This document shows positions 23,732-35,238 of a stretch of DNA of 64,000 nucleotides, piece after piece. How positions within the stretch are numbered: the first letter of the stretch is position 1; each line of letters begins with the position of its first letter. The notes under the pieces are model-generated. The model saw only the letters and a program-made list of their open reading frames with translations. It was not told the DNA's origin and searched no databases. The stretch is from Periconia sp. R9002. Its lineage: Eukaryota > Ascomycota > Dothideomycetes > Pleosporales > Periconiaceae. Position numbers and translations under genes: made by a program. The stretch lies in contig JAMAHW010000074.1 of NCBI GenBank assembly GCA_023627715.1, forward strand, positions 153,687 through 217,686. Direction: 5' to 3'.

Positions 23732-25278
23732 ATGGGACAAGTAGGCATCGCACCGTTTCTGGTGCGCTACATCAAGCTGCTAGCTATAGCTTGCTTTTTC
23801 ATACTCGTCTGGTCTCTTGTGGATCGGACCGTTAATCCCACCACTTCGCCAGTGCCCAAATCACAACCGCTCCATGCGAACACGCCGTCAAACGAACTCC
23901 CCGTTTCAAAGATGGAGAAACCTCACCAAGAGATGGAGCATAGGGATGCAGCACCACCATCAATCTCGGAGGAGTCACACCAATGGACTGAAGTCAATTC
24001 CACACTAGGCGTATGCATGTCCCCATCCACCTCAAGGTTCTCCATAGCAACTCGAAACAAACAAGCAACTAACATGTCTGATTGACAAAACAGTTCGGCA
24101 CCATCCTTGCCGTCTCTCATGCAAAGTCAAAACGCAAAGCTGGTCTGCTCTGGGCCGCGAACATGACGGGCATTGATATTGAGATTCCCGACCAACCTGC
24201 CTGGACCGACGAGGATATCGCCAGTATCCGGCTGGGAAAAACCAAATGGGTAAACAGGGGATCCGCGCTGGCCTGGCTGGGTCACTTGAATGCGTTGAAG
24301 AAGTATGTAACCATTTCACTGCTTGTCTTCCCATTCTACATTCGAAGCAACCGTCCCGGCAACCTGATAACAACTAACCACAATCACCCCAACAGATTCC
24401 TTTCTACTCCCCACGAAACTGCCCTGATCGTCGAAGACGACGCAGACTGGGACATTGCTCTCCGGTCTTCCCAAGTACCCGTCGCAGCAGCTGCCCTCCG
24501 CCACCTTTTCGACACAGCATCCACCGCCCCTTCGTCCCCGGAACCCCAGCAATACCAACACCAACACCACATGCACTCGCACCACTCCCATCCCTCCCCT
24601 CACCGACCCAGCTCCCTCACTTCCTCCACCGACCCCAACTACTGGGGCCCCACAGGCTCGTGGGAGATCCTGCACCTTGGCCACAGCGATAGCGAGCAAT
24701 ACGACCGCGAAAACGGCGCGACCCTCGCGCGCATCCACTCGAACCCCTCGACCGCATTCCCCGATGCCACCCTGCCTGGCGAAGATCGCCTCAATCCGGC
24801 CACGAAGACGCTTCTCTACAGCCTCGCGGTGCCGCTGACGTCGCGGCTCTGGCACCGCTCCCACTGGCCCCTCGGCTCCTACGCCTACGGCATCACGCGC
24901 GCCGCCGCGCAGCGCATCGTCGACCTTTACTCTGTCGGATCCGCTGGCTCCACTTCTGCGGACGCCTTCGACGTCGTGCTCCTCGAGCTCTGCCGCGACC
25001 ACCACTGGAAGTGCTGGACCCTGGAACCGGGTCTGATTGGCGAATACTACACCCCCAGCGAGATCGCACTCGCCAACATGGACGAGGCGGACCGTGAAAA
25101 GGCCGTCTTCGATGAGCTTTACGATACGTGGAATCTGCGGTGTGCGGTGAGGCAGCGCGCGCTGTGGGTTGAGGAGGGCGACGAAGGCGGGAGACAGGGC
25201 ATGATTGAGCGGGTAGGGAGGGGAGAGTGTCCCGCTGATTTCATTGAGGTGGAGGAAGGAGAGCAGAGTGCGTTCTAA
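23732..25278 (+). CDS. Glycosyltransferase family 25 protein, type II membrane, three exons
   Basis: Predicted Golgi glycosyltransferase of the GT25 (LPS biosynthesis-like) family; the fungal substrate is unknown. Model: join(23732..24010,24094..24302,24396..25278), 456 residues. The ATG at 23732 gives MGQVGIAPF. The N-terminus has a short cytosolic end and one TM anchor (about residues 11-30, LLAIACFFILVWSLV), then a stem. The intron at 24011-24093 joins NSTLG to FGTILAVSHA. The intron at 24303-24395 joins NALKK to FLSTPHETALIVEDDADW, placing the EDD metal-binding motif at 176-178. A His/Pro/Ser-rich insertion (HQHHMHSHHSHPS) follows. A GSYAYGITRAAAQRI segment and WTLEPGLIGEY are family-typical. 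The second intron is 93 nt and has no in-frame stop. Confidence 0.87.
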
Positions 25279-26656
25279 AACCTTCACACTTCTTTTTTTC
25301 TCTCTTCTCCGGTGGGGATGGTGATCGTGTTTGGGGGGGGGGGGGGGTGGCGTCTTTTTTTTCCTTGGTACGGGTGTTTTTTTTTTCAGAGAGATACCAC
25401 TTTCGCATCGTTCGTTCGGGGGTTTTTTTTTCTGCGCGTTTCTGTAACGCTTGGAGTTCTTTTCTTACAGGGGTTGTGGAAGAACAACAGCATTTGCATA
25501 AGACACTGGGAAACCGGCTGCATAGAAGTATGGCGTTTTTGGTTTTATGGGTTTTGCAAAATCGATACAAAGTTTCGACACACACACACATAGGTACATG
25601 TACATTCATACGTACCCGTTGATCGAGTACGTAGTGTATGTACATATGTTTGTATATAGAAAGACAAAAGAAGACAAAGATGAAATTAGATATACAGACA
25701 AACTATAAAATCGTACTGCCAAACAAAACCTCAACTGTCTCTCTGTGTGAAGTGAGAAAGGAAGAAACTTTTTTTTTATCGACGTTGATAGCAATTTTAG
25801 AGAAGAAATAAAAAAATCTTTGTTATGCAACCACGCCGCAACACACTATGTTAAAAATATTGCTGATTTTTTGGATAGTTGAAGACGGTCCTCAGGTGGG
25901 ATAGGGCGTATGCTAAGTATACGGATATATTTCACTCATAGACACACCTGCGCGCGCAGGGACTGTATGCTTACCTAGGTACCTATGCAGGGACACGGTG
26001 ATTAAGCGTGTATGGTATGTATGGCACACAGGATATGCGTGTACATAGAAAGACGGAGAAAAGATGAGAGAATGAAAATGGATCTATGTATTTAGATGTA
26101 CATAAACACTAACTACTATAAGGGCAGAAAAGAATAATCAACAAGAAGAAACTAGATCAAACCAAACTAAACGAAAGACTATGCGAGTCTGCAATTAAAA
26201 GCAAAAGAAAAAGAAAAGAAAAAGTATACATACATACATACATACACACATACATACTTCTCTTCGTAGTTAACATACTTGAGGCCCTCTCTACCTTATT
26301 CTGTCCCTCTTTTTCATATTTTTTTCTTACTTGTTTAGGTAGAACACCTATTAAATATTCAAGTAAAAAAACACATAGGTAAACTATAAACAACTCCAAG
26401 AAAAAATGGCATATTAACGAGTAAAAAAGATGGGATTGATTCTCATAAACGATATGCCGTGCGTGCATTTCTATTTCCAAAAAAACTCATATGACCGTCT
26501 GTATCGATGTACCCAATCCAACAACACTCTATCCACCTATGCCTATGCACACCGAAAAAAAAGAGAACCCTAACAAACAAACCCAAAAACACCTTTCAAG
26601 TACGTCCGACCCACCCCCAAACCGAACCCTCAAACCCTTAGAAAGAAAAAGAAAAC
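25279..26656. other. Convergent 3' spacer with microsatellites
   Basis: 1.4 kb between GT25 and the condensin gene. It contains a G15 run at 25333-25347, T runs near 25356-25425, a CA repeat near 25579-25590 and TACA-type repeats near 26226-26258. No gene is supported. Confidence 0.7.
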
Positions 26657-29600
26657 TCAAGCACTAATCTCACTATCCAACAAATCATCCACGATATCCG
26701 CCTCGGTGACCGCAACAGGCACTTCCTTCCTCGCCTTCTTCCCTCTAGTCGCTGCTCTAGGCGTGGCTACACTACTCCCTTCCTCTTCTACCTCCTCCTC
26801 TTCATCCTCATCTTCAAGCGGCATCCTCGTACCCTCGCCATGCGCACCCGCCATCATAGTATCTTCCTCCTCCTCCTCTTCCGGTTCTTCAGTATTAGCT
26901 TCGGTCTTGACTTCCGTCGTCGCCGCCGCCGCAGAGCCATCTTCTTCTTCATTGTTGTCTGCATCGTGCGTACTAACGTTACTAACGTTCACATCACCCA
27001 ACCTCTTGGTGACGGTGGCTTCGAGCTTGACGAGCGCGTTGCGCGTCGTAGCATCCAGGGCGATCTTTGCCTCGACGGCCTCGTTCGCCAGCTCGAGCAG
27101 CGCCGTCAACGCCTCGCCGCCATCCACGGGCGCGGGTCCCGACGCTGAGATGGAGAGCTTGCTTAGTAGCGAAAGAAGGGGTTTGCGTTCGTCTTTGGAG
27201 CACGCGTGCGCGAGGGTGCGCTCGAGGATCTCTGTCGCGAGCACGATGTGCGGTTCCTCGGCTTGTTGCGACGTCGTCGCGACTTTACCGTCGAGGCCGA
27301 GTTCCGTGGCGCCGACGACTTTGCGGCCGTCGGTCCAGTCGGCGAGGTGGGCAGTGATGACGGGCCAGCCCACCATTTCGTCGCCCTCATCGCTGACATC
27401 TTCACGCATCAGGAGGAGTTTGGAGGTGACGGGCACGGCGATTTGAGCCATGAGCAGCGCGTTTTTAAGCTTCGAGTGGCAGAAGACGGGGAGGAAGTAA
27501 CTGAGTGCTTGACGCAGGGCTGGATTGTGCACCGTTTCGGGGTCGAAGTACGTCAGAACGAAGGCGCGCAGGATGTCGGCCGTCGCGGCGGGTGGGAGGA
27601 TACCTAGTAGGAGGAGTTTGGAGGAGGCGGTACATGCCATGAGGCTGATTTGATTGTTGTCTGACCGGAATGATTTAAGGAGCACCTTTGTAAGGGGCTT
27701 GATGAGTGGGTTTTCCTTTGGTTCTGCTCCTTTCTCTTCCTCATCAGAATCATCCGGGTCGGGTGTAGGGGGAGCGAGGAGAGAGGGATGTGTGATGATG
27801 AGATCGGCAAGGACCTGGATGACGATCTCTTTCAGTGCATCATGACCTTTGGCGAAGCAGTGGAAGAATAGATCAAGGTTCTTCAAAGCGAGGTCCTGAG
27901 GATAATGTTAGAAATGGCTTGGTTAAACGTGTATCCGGAGAACGTACCTTGCTAAGGAGTGCGCCCAAGCCCAAGCAGATGACACCGCGCTCGCGAATCA
28001 TAGCTTCTTGACCGCGAACAGCAGGAATAATCAGCGTGTTCAGGATCGTTGTTAGTGAGTTGTCCGACTCGAGGTCACAGTGCACGTTCTGGAGTGTGCA
28101 TTGAGCGATGTGCAGACATTTCGAGTACACCATGACTTCGCGAATACGTTTCTCTTCCTCTTCTTCCGGATCAAGCTGTTTGACCGTCTTCTTCTTGTTC
28201 GATGCCGCCTGAACCGCCGAATCGTCGCTGATGTCTGACTGGGCAGAGTGGAACGAGTCCTCTGCATCCTCACCCTGTTCGGTTGCATTGTCATCCATGA
28301 GTGTATCACGGACTTCAGCGATAGCTTCGAGGATGACTGCGCAAAATTCGGCCTCACCACGGGTACCGCAGCATGTGCGTAGTACCTCAACAGCAAGTTT
28401 TGTGCATTCTTCAGGAAGTTGGGCTCGAGCGAGCGCCCCTCTCATAATGTTGTACATTTGCCGTCGACCAACCTCGTCGCTGTAATCCAGGGTAAGGGCG
28501 ATGTGGAGTAGCTGCTGGACAACGAAGTCCTTCTCCTCGACATCCTCTTGAGCCTCCTCAGCCTCGGGGTCTTCTTCATCCATAAGTGCGACCTTCTCCA
28601 CCAGTTCCATAAGGGTGTTGAGATGCTTCAGGACCACAAAAGCAAACATGGTCACTTCTGGCATCTTGTCTTCAATCATGTCTCGGATCCTATCGTCGTC
28701 GACACTACTGCAATAATCATTCATGGTACGCGCGATGAACGCTTGCTGTGCGTCCAACTCTTGCCAGAATTCGTGATCGAACGAGACGAATTCGCGGTAA
28801 TCGGGACGTAATTCCCAGAATTCGCGCATGGCTTCGTGAGCGATGCCATCCTCGACGCCAGAGTTGGTGACGTCGATACGCTCTAGCAGCTCAGTAAGAG
28901 CCTCAATGTTGAGGGGAGCAGGCTCGCCAGGCTTCTTCTCTTCATCCGGACGAGTATCGTGGGAGGAAGCGCAGTCTTCCAACCATCGCTCGCAAAAGAG
29001 ACGAGCAGCGGCTTTGCGAACGATATCATCGCGATCCCTCAATCCCCACCTGATTAGTTTCTCACGTTCAACGAGTGACATGTGACGGAAGTCGCCCAAT
29101 GTGGGTAGAATTTTCCCGTACACTATCCGCCTCATGGACGGATCCATGTCTCTAGCACGCTCAAGAATGTACTTGAGCGTAGATGGCCAAAACGGCAGAT
29201 TTTGCAGCACAGCACGTCGCACTTCAGCGCTGGAGTCGTTGATCATAATATCCATCAGCTTCTCCAAGATTCCGCCAGCGACATCGTCATCGCTGTCTTC
29301 GTCCTCATTTTCTTCATCGTCATTGCCCGCAAGGCGGCCGAGACCCAGTACAGCCTGGACACGGACGGACGGCTCCTTGTCTCGTAGGCGCTTGAGGAAT
29401 CCTAGCCTGATCAGATCGAAGATCTCGTCGTCAATGGTTTCCAGGTTGTTAACGATGTGGGCTACGGTCTGCGTGGCGCGGAACCGCACAACCTTGTCTT
29501 TGGCCGAGAGAAAGCCGAGTAGTGTGGTGAGGATGTGCGATGTTAGACGGCTGCTAGGCGTCTCTCTGAATGCTGCTGCTTCCGCCTCGTCTTCTGTCTG

Positions 29601-30109
29601 AAAGATGGCTTGGTCTGCTCATAAACCCAATTAGCACAACAATAATATTATACCGTTATTCTTGCGCAGAAAGACTCACCCTTATCCGAAGCATGCTTCA
29701 AAAACAGTCCCAAGAATCGAATCACCCGATCGGCTACATTCTCCCCTTTCTTTACGGCTAGGACTCTAAGCACACACCTCATGACCTCGCCATTGAATTG
29801 TTCCTCGTCAAATTCTTCCTCCTCAAGCCCCTTCTTCTTCTTCTTGACCTCGTCCACCTCGAAACAGCATCGTTCCTGCAGTTTCCGCAAGCTGGTCAAC
29901 AGTTTGCGCTGGGTAGCCGTCGTGTTCTGCGCATCGCTGAAGATCTGGCTGACTTGTGTGCGGAGTGATGAGTCGGGTCCTTCATCTGGGATCTCGACGG
30001 CGTGTGTGGATGTACGGGCGGAGGTGGAACCGCGGGTGGATTTGCGCGGTGTGGTGGTTGCTGTGCCGGAGGCGGAGCGGGTTGACCGTGTTGATGCGCG
30101 GCCTGGCAT
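26657..30109 (-). CDS. cnd3: Condensin subunit 3 (Ycg1/Cnd3/CAP-G), three exons
   Basis: HEAT-repeat subunit of condensin that binds DNA and the kleisin for mitotic chromosome compaction. Model: complement(join(26657..27895,27948..29614,29680..30109)), 1111 residues. The start MPGRASTRSTRSASG begins a basic Ser/Thr-rich tail. The intron at 29679-29615 joins KHASDK to DQAIFQTEDEAEAAAF. The intron at 27947-27896 (donor GTACGT) joins GALLSK to DLALKNLDLFFHC. HEAT repeats include DKVVRFRATQTVAHIV, DKEPSVRVQAVLGLGRLAG and SAEVRRAVLQNLPF. The Cnd3/nuclear-condensing C-terminal domain covers about residues 590-950. The tail is strongly acidic (runs of E and D) and ends ..VDDLLDSEISA. Length fits the family. 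It shares a 357-nt divergent spacer with the cysteine synthase gene. Confidence 0.95.
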
Positions 30110-30466
30110 TTTTGTATGTCCCTTGAATAACTTTCTTGTCAATATTCCGTTCCTACCGGGAAGCAGTTTCACGGCATATGAAGTGTCGTTGCTGTATCTT
30201 GGGTTAGTATGTTGACGGAGGGGTCGGCAGTGTTGTTGTTTACCATCTTCCCCCAAACGGAAACAAACGCCACAGATCGCGCAGTCACGTGCACTCCAGC
30301 CACACTTTGGTCCCCACACGAGTCATGCAATTAACAGACTAGCGCGCAATTGCGACATCGGGGACTGCCGCGGCACGTCACCTTTCATTCTGTTCTGTAC
30401 AGGAAAAACACCTCCGACGTCTCCCGCCGCCACCACACCATTCTCCTTCGCAAACGGCGATCCACA
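30110..30466. promoter_or_regulatory. Bidirectional promoter region, cnd3 / cysteine synthase
   Basis: Only 357 nt separate the two start codons, so both promoters and 5' UTRs must be packed here. No TATA element is evident. An intron in either 5' UTR cannot be excluded. Confidence 0.55.
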
Positions 30467-31745
30467 ATGTTCAGGACTGCGTCGCGAAGTTTCGCCGCCT
30501 CGGCATGGCGAAGGGCAGAGTCGCTCTCGCAATTGGAGGCTGCGTACCAGACGGGCATTAACATCTCCAAAGCGCAGGGTGTTGGTCAGCGAGGCTTCAT
30601 TGATGGTATGTACCAAACAACTCGACCTTGATTCTACTTCTGCAATTATGGTTTTTCTATATGAAATTTGCACAATATCCATCCCATCTCCCATCATTCA
30701 TACATCCACATGATAAAAAAAAACACTCAACTAACCTTCATATTTAGCAATCGGCAAAACCCCCCTCATCCGCCTAAAGCGCCTCTCCGAAGAAACCGGC
30801 TGCAACGTCCTCGGCAAAGCCGAATTCCAAAACCCCGGCGGCTCCGTCAAAGACCGCGCCGCCCTCTACGTCGTCGAAAACGCCGAGCGCCTCGGCCTCC
30901 TCAAACCAGGCGGCACCGTAATCGAAGGCACGGCAGGCAACACGGGCATCGGGCTCGCGCACGTGTGCCGCTCCAAGGGGTACAAGCTCGTCATTTACAT
31001 GCCCAACACGCAGTCGCAGGGCAAGATCGATCTGCTGCGGCTTCTGGGTGCGGAAGTATACCCCGTCCCCGCCGTCGCGTTCGACAACGAGATGAATTAC
31101 AATCACCAGGCGAAGCGGCACGCGGAGAGCTTGGAGAATGCGGTGTGGACGAATCAGTTTGACAATGTGGCGAATCGGCAGGCGCACATCGAGACGACGG
31201 GGCCGGAGATTTGGTACCAGACGGGTGGCAAGGTGGATGCGTTTACGTGCGCGACGGGCACGGGGGGTTCGTTGGCGGGCGTGACGCGGTATTTGAAGGA
31301 GAAGAGCGATGGCCGTGTGAAGAGTTTCCTTGCGGATCCCCCGGGGTCGGTCTTGCATTCGTACATCCAGAGCGGAGGGAAGCTTGCTGAGCGAGCAGGT
31401 GGGTCCATCACCGAGGGCATCGGCCAAGGCCGTGTGACGGAGAACTTGAAGCCTGATATCGATCTCCTGGACGGGTCGTTGCACATCAGCGACGAGAAGA
31501 CGATCGAGATGGTGTATAGGTGTTTGGATGAGGAGGGCTTGTATCTGGGCGCGAGTTCGTGCTTGAACGTGGTGGCGGCCAAGGAGGTGGCGGAGAAGCT
31601 GGGTAAAGGAAGTACCGTCGTGACTCTCCTCTGCGACGGCGCGTACAGATATGCGGATCGTCTGTTCTCTAGGAAGTGGCTCGAGGAGAAGAAGCTGATA
31701 GGGTCAATACCGCAGCACTTGACAAAGTACATTGTCTTGCCTTGA
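30467..31745 (+). CDS. Cysteine synthase (PLP-dependent, O-acetylserine sulfhydrylase type), probably mitochondrial
   Basis: Makes cysteine from O-acetylserine and sulfide. Model: join(30467..30605,30748..31745), 378 residues. The 142-nt intron (donor GTATGT, acceptor TTTAG) joins RGFID-G to [13 protein letters not shown]. The N-terminus [17 protein letters not shown] is Arg/Ser-rich with no acid in the first 17 residues, as for a mitochondrial presequence. The PLP lysine lies in [10 protein letters not shown] (K81). The substrate loop is [12 protein letters not shown] and the cofactor phosphate loop is [22 protein letters not shown] and [15 protein letters not shown] complete the fold. The family also contains fungal paralogues of uncertain in vivo role (cys12-like), so the enzyme class is firmer than the pathway role. 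Confidence 0.93.
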
Positions 31746-31874
31746 TACCGCAAGCAAGATACCGAGCCAAAAATAATTGTAAAATCAACGTAACAACACC
31801 ATCTAAACTTCAAAAAAGCAATATCGAAGAAACCTTTCTATACGTCCATCTATTCCACATCTACGTCTACCCAT

Positions 31875-33301
31875 CTATATCATCGGACTCCCACTCACAA
31901 ACCCATTCACGACCGAACTAATCAACTGATGCGCAATCGCCGTCTTGGGCGGCAACCTCAACCCCCCCTCCTTATACTCGGGACCGGGCGCTTCCCCCAA
32001 CCCACTCGTGCCCACTCTAAGCGCCTCGCGCACCTCGTCCGCCAAATACCACTTCGCATCCTCCAACTCCGCATCGTGTCCCAAATGAATCGTCTCCCCG
32101 CCGGGAATCGCCTGCCCAATGGCGCCAATCATTAGGTTAGCGGGATACGGCCAGGGCTGCGTGGAGTGAATCACGACGCGACCGAGGTGAATCCCGCTTT
32201 CCTCCCACACCTCGCGACGAACAGCTTCCTCGACGGATTCAGCAGGTTCGAGGAACCCGGCTAGCGTGCTATACCAGTGAGGTGGGAAGCGCTTGGAGCG
32301 ACCTAGCAGGATGCGCTGGCCGTCGGCGGACACGACGGCCATGATGACGGTGGGGTCGGTGCGGGGGAAGGAGAGGTTGGAGATTCCTTTGCGGGTTGCG
32401 CAGGGGGGACGGGCGGGGTCTTTGACGGAGGGCGCGATGTCTTTTGGGGGGCAGGTCCGCTTGAAGCCGCCGTTGATGGAGAGGGTTGGGTATCCGCACG
32501 ACGCGCAGTAGGGGTTTCGCGCGTTCCAGTCAAGCATGTGTTTGGCTTCGGCGTAGATGGCAGCTAGTGATAGAGATATCAGTGATCGGCTCTACGTCGT
32601 ACAGTTATGTTGGAAAATGAGGAATTGTACTCACCATCCTCCGCCGTCATATCCATAATAACCCTCCCCTTCTGAAAATCCAGCCCTTTGGCCTTCATAC
32701 CCGCAATCAACTTCTCCGCCGCCTCCGTCACGCTCCCCTTGGGCGTAACATCGACGGCAAACCACGGCTGTCCCCTATAATGCTCCTTGTACACAAACTC
32801 CCCCTTCCCCTCGCGCCCATCCAGCCCCAGGAAGATGACCTGCGGAATGTACGTCGCCGAGTTGTACTCATTGATGACGTCTTCTTCGCTTTTGGCGTAG
32901 GGGTCCTCGCCGATGATGGGCGCGACGTCGGCGTAGGCGGCGGTGGCGAGGGCTTGCGGGCTCGAGACGAGCGGCTCGAGGTTGTTGAAGAGGATGAAGG
33001 CTGTGCTGGGGTGCTTGAGCGCTGAGGAGAGGAACTTGTAGTCGGGTCGTAGGAAGGAGACGCGGTTCAGCGGGGAGCCTTTGCTTAAAGTTAATCACTG
33101 CTCATATACGGCACAACCACAACATCATCTCCGTAAAAAAAGTCGACGAGTTGGTCATTGAACGAGAGAGTGAGAGAGAGAGGGGTAGCAGAGTAAATTA
33201 CCGGCAAAGTAGTTTGCAATTTCCTTTCCGAATTTGCGGCTCAACATGGAGTCGACGGTTGCGTGGGCGGGCTCGGGCAGGTCCGGTACCGGGTTTGGCA
33301 T
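31875..33301 (-). CDS. npy1: NADH pyrophosphatase-type Nudix hydrolase (NPY1/NUDT12-like), three exons
   Basis: Hydrolyses NADH/NAD+ (and related dinucleotides) to mononucleotides. Model: complement(join(31875..32563,32635..33078,33202..33301)), 410 residues. The intron at 33201-33079 joins NYFA-G to SPLNRVSFLRPD. The intron at 32634-32564 joins MTAED-G to AAIYAEAKHMLDW. The N-terminal NUDIX-like domain is followed by a zinc ribbon with Cys 201, 204, 219 and 236 (CASCG, RTC, PPC). The Nudix box spans residues 284-306 and has the GFLEP start and the REVWEESG core. The NADH-class signature TQPWPYP lies just downstream (about 316-322). The C-terminus is ..SGSPMI, so the PTS1 peroxisomal signal known from yeast Npy1 is not evident. 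It is divergent from cog2. Confidence 0.93.
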
Positions 33302-34081
33302 CGTTGTTTCGTCTTTCTATGAAGTTGCGGGAAGTTGGGTTTGATGTATGTAGTAATGTACTCGAGGAAAAGGAAAATTGTACCTCGGCAAATAACGTCA
33401 ATCCTTCAAATCAAAGAATAGAAGATCGTGTCTAAGAAGAGTGATGGTGGGGTTATGCTATTGATGGTCTAAGGTATAGATGTATCAATCGTGAAAGAGA
33501 GAAGAAAAGAAGAAAGCACGATCGGGCTCGACAGGCAAAAAGGTAGATCAAGGGGACTGCTTAGTTATTTAGTCTAGTTATACAGACGGTAGGTGTATAC
33601 GGTACCCGTATGTGTATGACATAGCAGCACTACAATTAGTCAGTTAGTCCACCGTTTCGTAGATTACCATGGAAATAGCGATATCCCCCCTCCCGCCACA
33701 AAGGAGGATGGATATGCAGGGAAACGATAACGGCGCCCGGCTGACTGATTACTGAACGTACTAAGGGGCGAAGCATCGTCATCAAGATGCATGCAAAAAG
33801 GGAAGCATTATTATTGCACAATTGGGGATTCGACTCGCACGTAGGCGTTGGTGGGGGAGGTGAGTTGTCCCGCTCCGCTCCGCTCCCGAGGCGTCAAGAC
33901 GTTATCGATAAGCTGTCATGCATGCACATGCACATGCATCCCTCAGTCATCCCACACACGTACACTCAAACACATTGTCTGCCATTGCGACCTACCAACC
34001 ACATACCCACGCGCGAGATACACCCAACACCCCGCCAGCACACGCTATGATATAACAAAAACACCCAACGTCTCTGCAATC
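33302..34081. promoter_or_regulatory. Divergent spacer, npy1 / cog2
   Basis: 780 nt between two start codons. It contains CATGCA-rich tandem motifs near 33915-33940. The frames around 33787-34135 have no family features. Presumed promoters of both genes. Confidence 0.45.
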
Positions 34082-35077
34082 ATGAGTGGCTTCTACGTGC
34101 GTCCAGTCCTCCCATCAATCCACCTAATCACCTAACACCAACACCACCAACTCTAGATCGGCGACTCCTCGCCCTCACACGCCCCTTCCACCACCACAAC
34201 CAACCACAATAATAACGACAACGACTCCGACGCATCCTCCACAACTTCTTCCCTCGACCTCCCCTACCCAGAACCCCTCCCGCGCAGCGCCTTCCTCGAT
34301 CCAGACTTCACGCCCACAGCATACCTCTCCACACTGCACAACCGCCACCAAACCCTCGAAGACCTACGTTCCGAGCTGCGCGCACGCTCGCAGCTCCTCT
34401 CGCGCGAGCTGCTCGACCTCGTCAATGGGAATTATCAGGATTTTCTGGGGTTAGGGCGGAGCTTGAAGGGCGGGGATGAGAAGGTGGAGGAGGTGCGGGT
34501 TGGGTTGTTGGGGTTGAGGAAGGAGGTAGAGGGGTGCAGGGATGTGGTGGGGAAGCGCGAGGAGGAGGTTGCGAGGTTGGTGGGGGAGAAGGTGGGGATT
34601 CGGAGGGAGATTGTGGTGGGGAGGCGGTTGGTGGAGTTTGATGAACGGTTGAGGGCGTTGGAGGAGGAGTTGGTGGTGGATGCGGTTGGGGGGAAGGCGG
34701 GGTTGGCGAATGGGGTTGGGGGAGATAGTGAGGAAGAGGACGAGGATTCGGAAGAGGATGAGGACGAGGAGGATAGTGAGGAGGAAGAGGGTGCTACGTT
34801 TGGGGTTTCGATTGCTAAGCTCAGGCGGCATTCTTTGCAGTATCGCGTTGTGCAGCGGTTGGAGAAGGGGTTAGGGGAACATCCCTTTGTGGCTGCGCAG
34901 GCCCCGCGCATGATCAAGGTTAGGAATACGTTGCTGCTCGACTTGAGCTCGGCGTTGCAGCAGGCCAAGAGCGCGGGGGCGTCGGGTCAAGGTCGCATCG
35001 TCAAAATCATGAACATCTATGCGGATATGGACGAATCCGCCGAAGCGGTCAAGGTGCTCAAGGCACTCAAGACATAG
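34082..35077 (+). CDS. cog2: Conserved oligomeric Golgi complex subunit 2 (COG2), two exons
   Basis: Subunit of the COG tether for retrograde intra-Golgi vesicle traffic. Model: join(34082..34096,34157..35077), 311 residues. Exon 1 is only 15 nt (MSGFY); a 60-nt intron with donor GTGCGT precedes IGDSSPS. After a Ser/Asn/Asp-rich linker comes the COG2 N-terminal core: SAFLDPDFTPTAYLSTL, then a long coiled coil (RHQTLEDLRSELRARSQLL, DLVNGNYQDFLGLG, KGGDEKVEEVRVGLLGLR). An acidic run of Glu/Asp/Ser near residues 215-240 and a conserved end (RVVQRLEKGLG, QGRIVKIMNIY) complete it. The short length matches fungal COG2 proteins, which lack most of the metazoan C-terminal part. The mini-exon start is the least certain part. 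Confidence 0.88.
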
Positions 35078-35238
35078 CACAAAAATGCGAGAGGGAGAAA
35101 AATAAAGAAAGGAAAAAGGGGTGGGCAAAGGGAAAAGTAGCACGATATCCAGCATAGCGAAAGGCGTTCCATGGTCGCAATAAGAAAAAGAATATATGGT
35201 ACAATATCTTTTTACAGCTAAAAAAAACATCACATATG

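Noticed and set aside
24316..25287. 323-codon minus-strand frame
   Set aside because: Antisense to the GT25 catalytic exon, with no start context or domain.
25500..26480. Apparent small proteins with Lys, Phe and Tyr runs
   Set aside because: They are translations of microsatellite and AT-rich 3' spacer sequence.
26706..27446. 246-codon Ser-rich plus-strand frame
   Set aside because: Antisense of the acidic C-terminus of condensin subunit 3; Ser runs are the complement of Glu codons.
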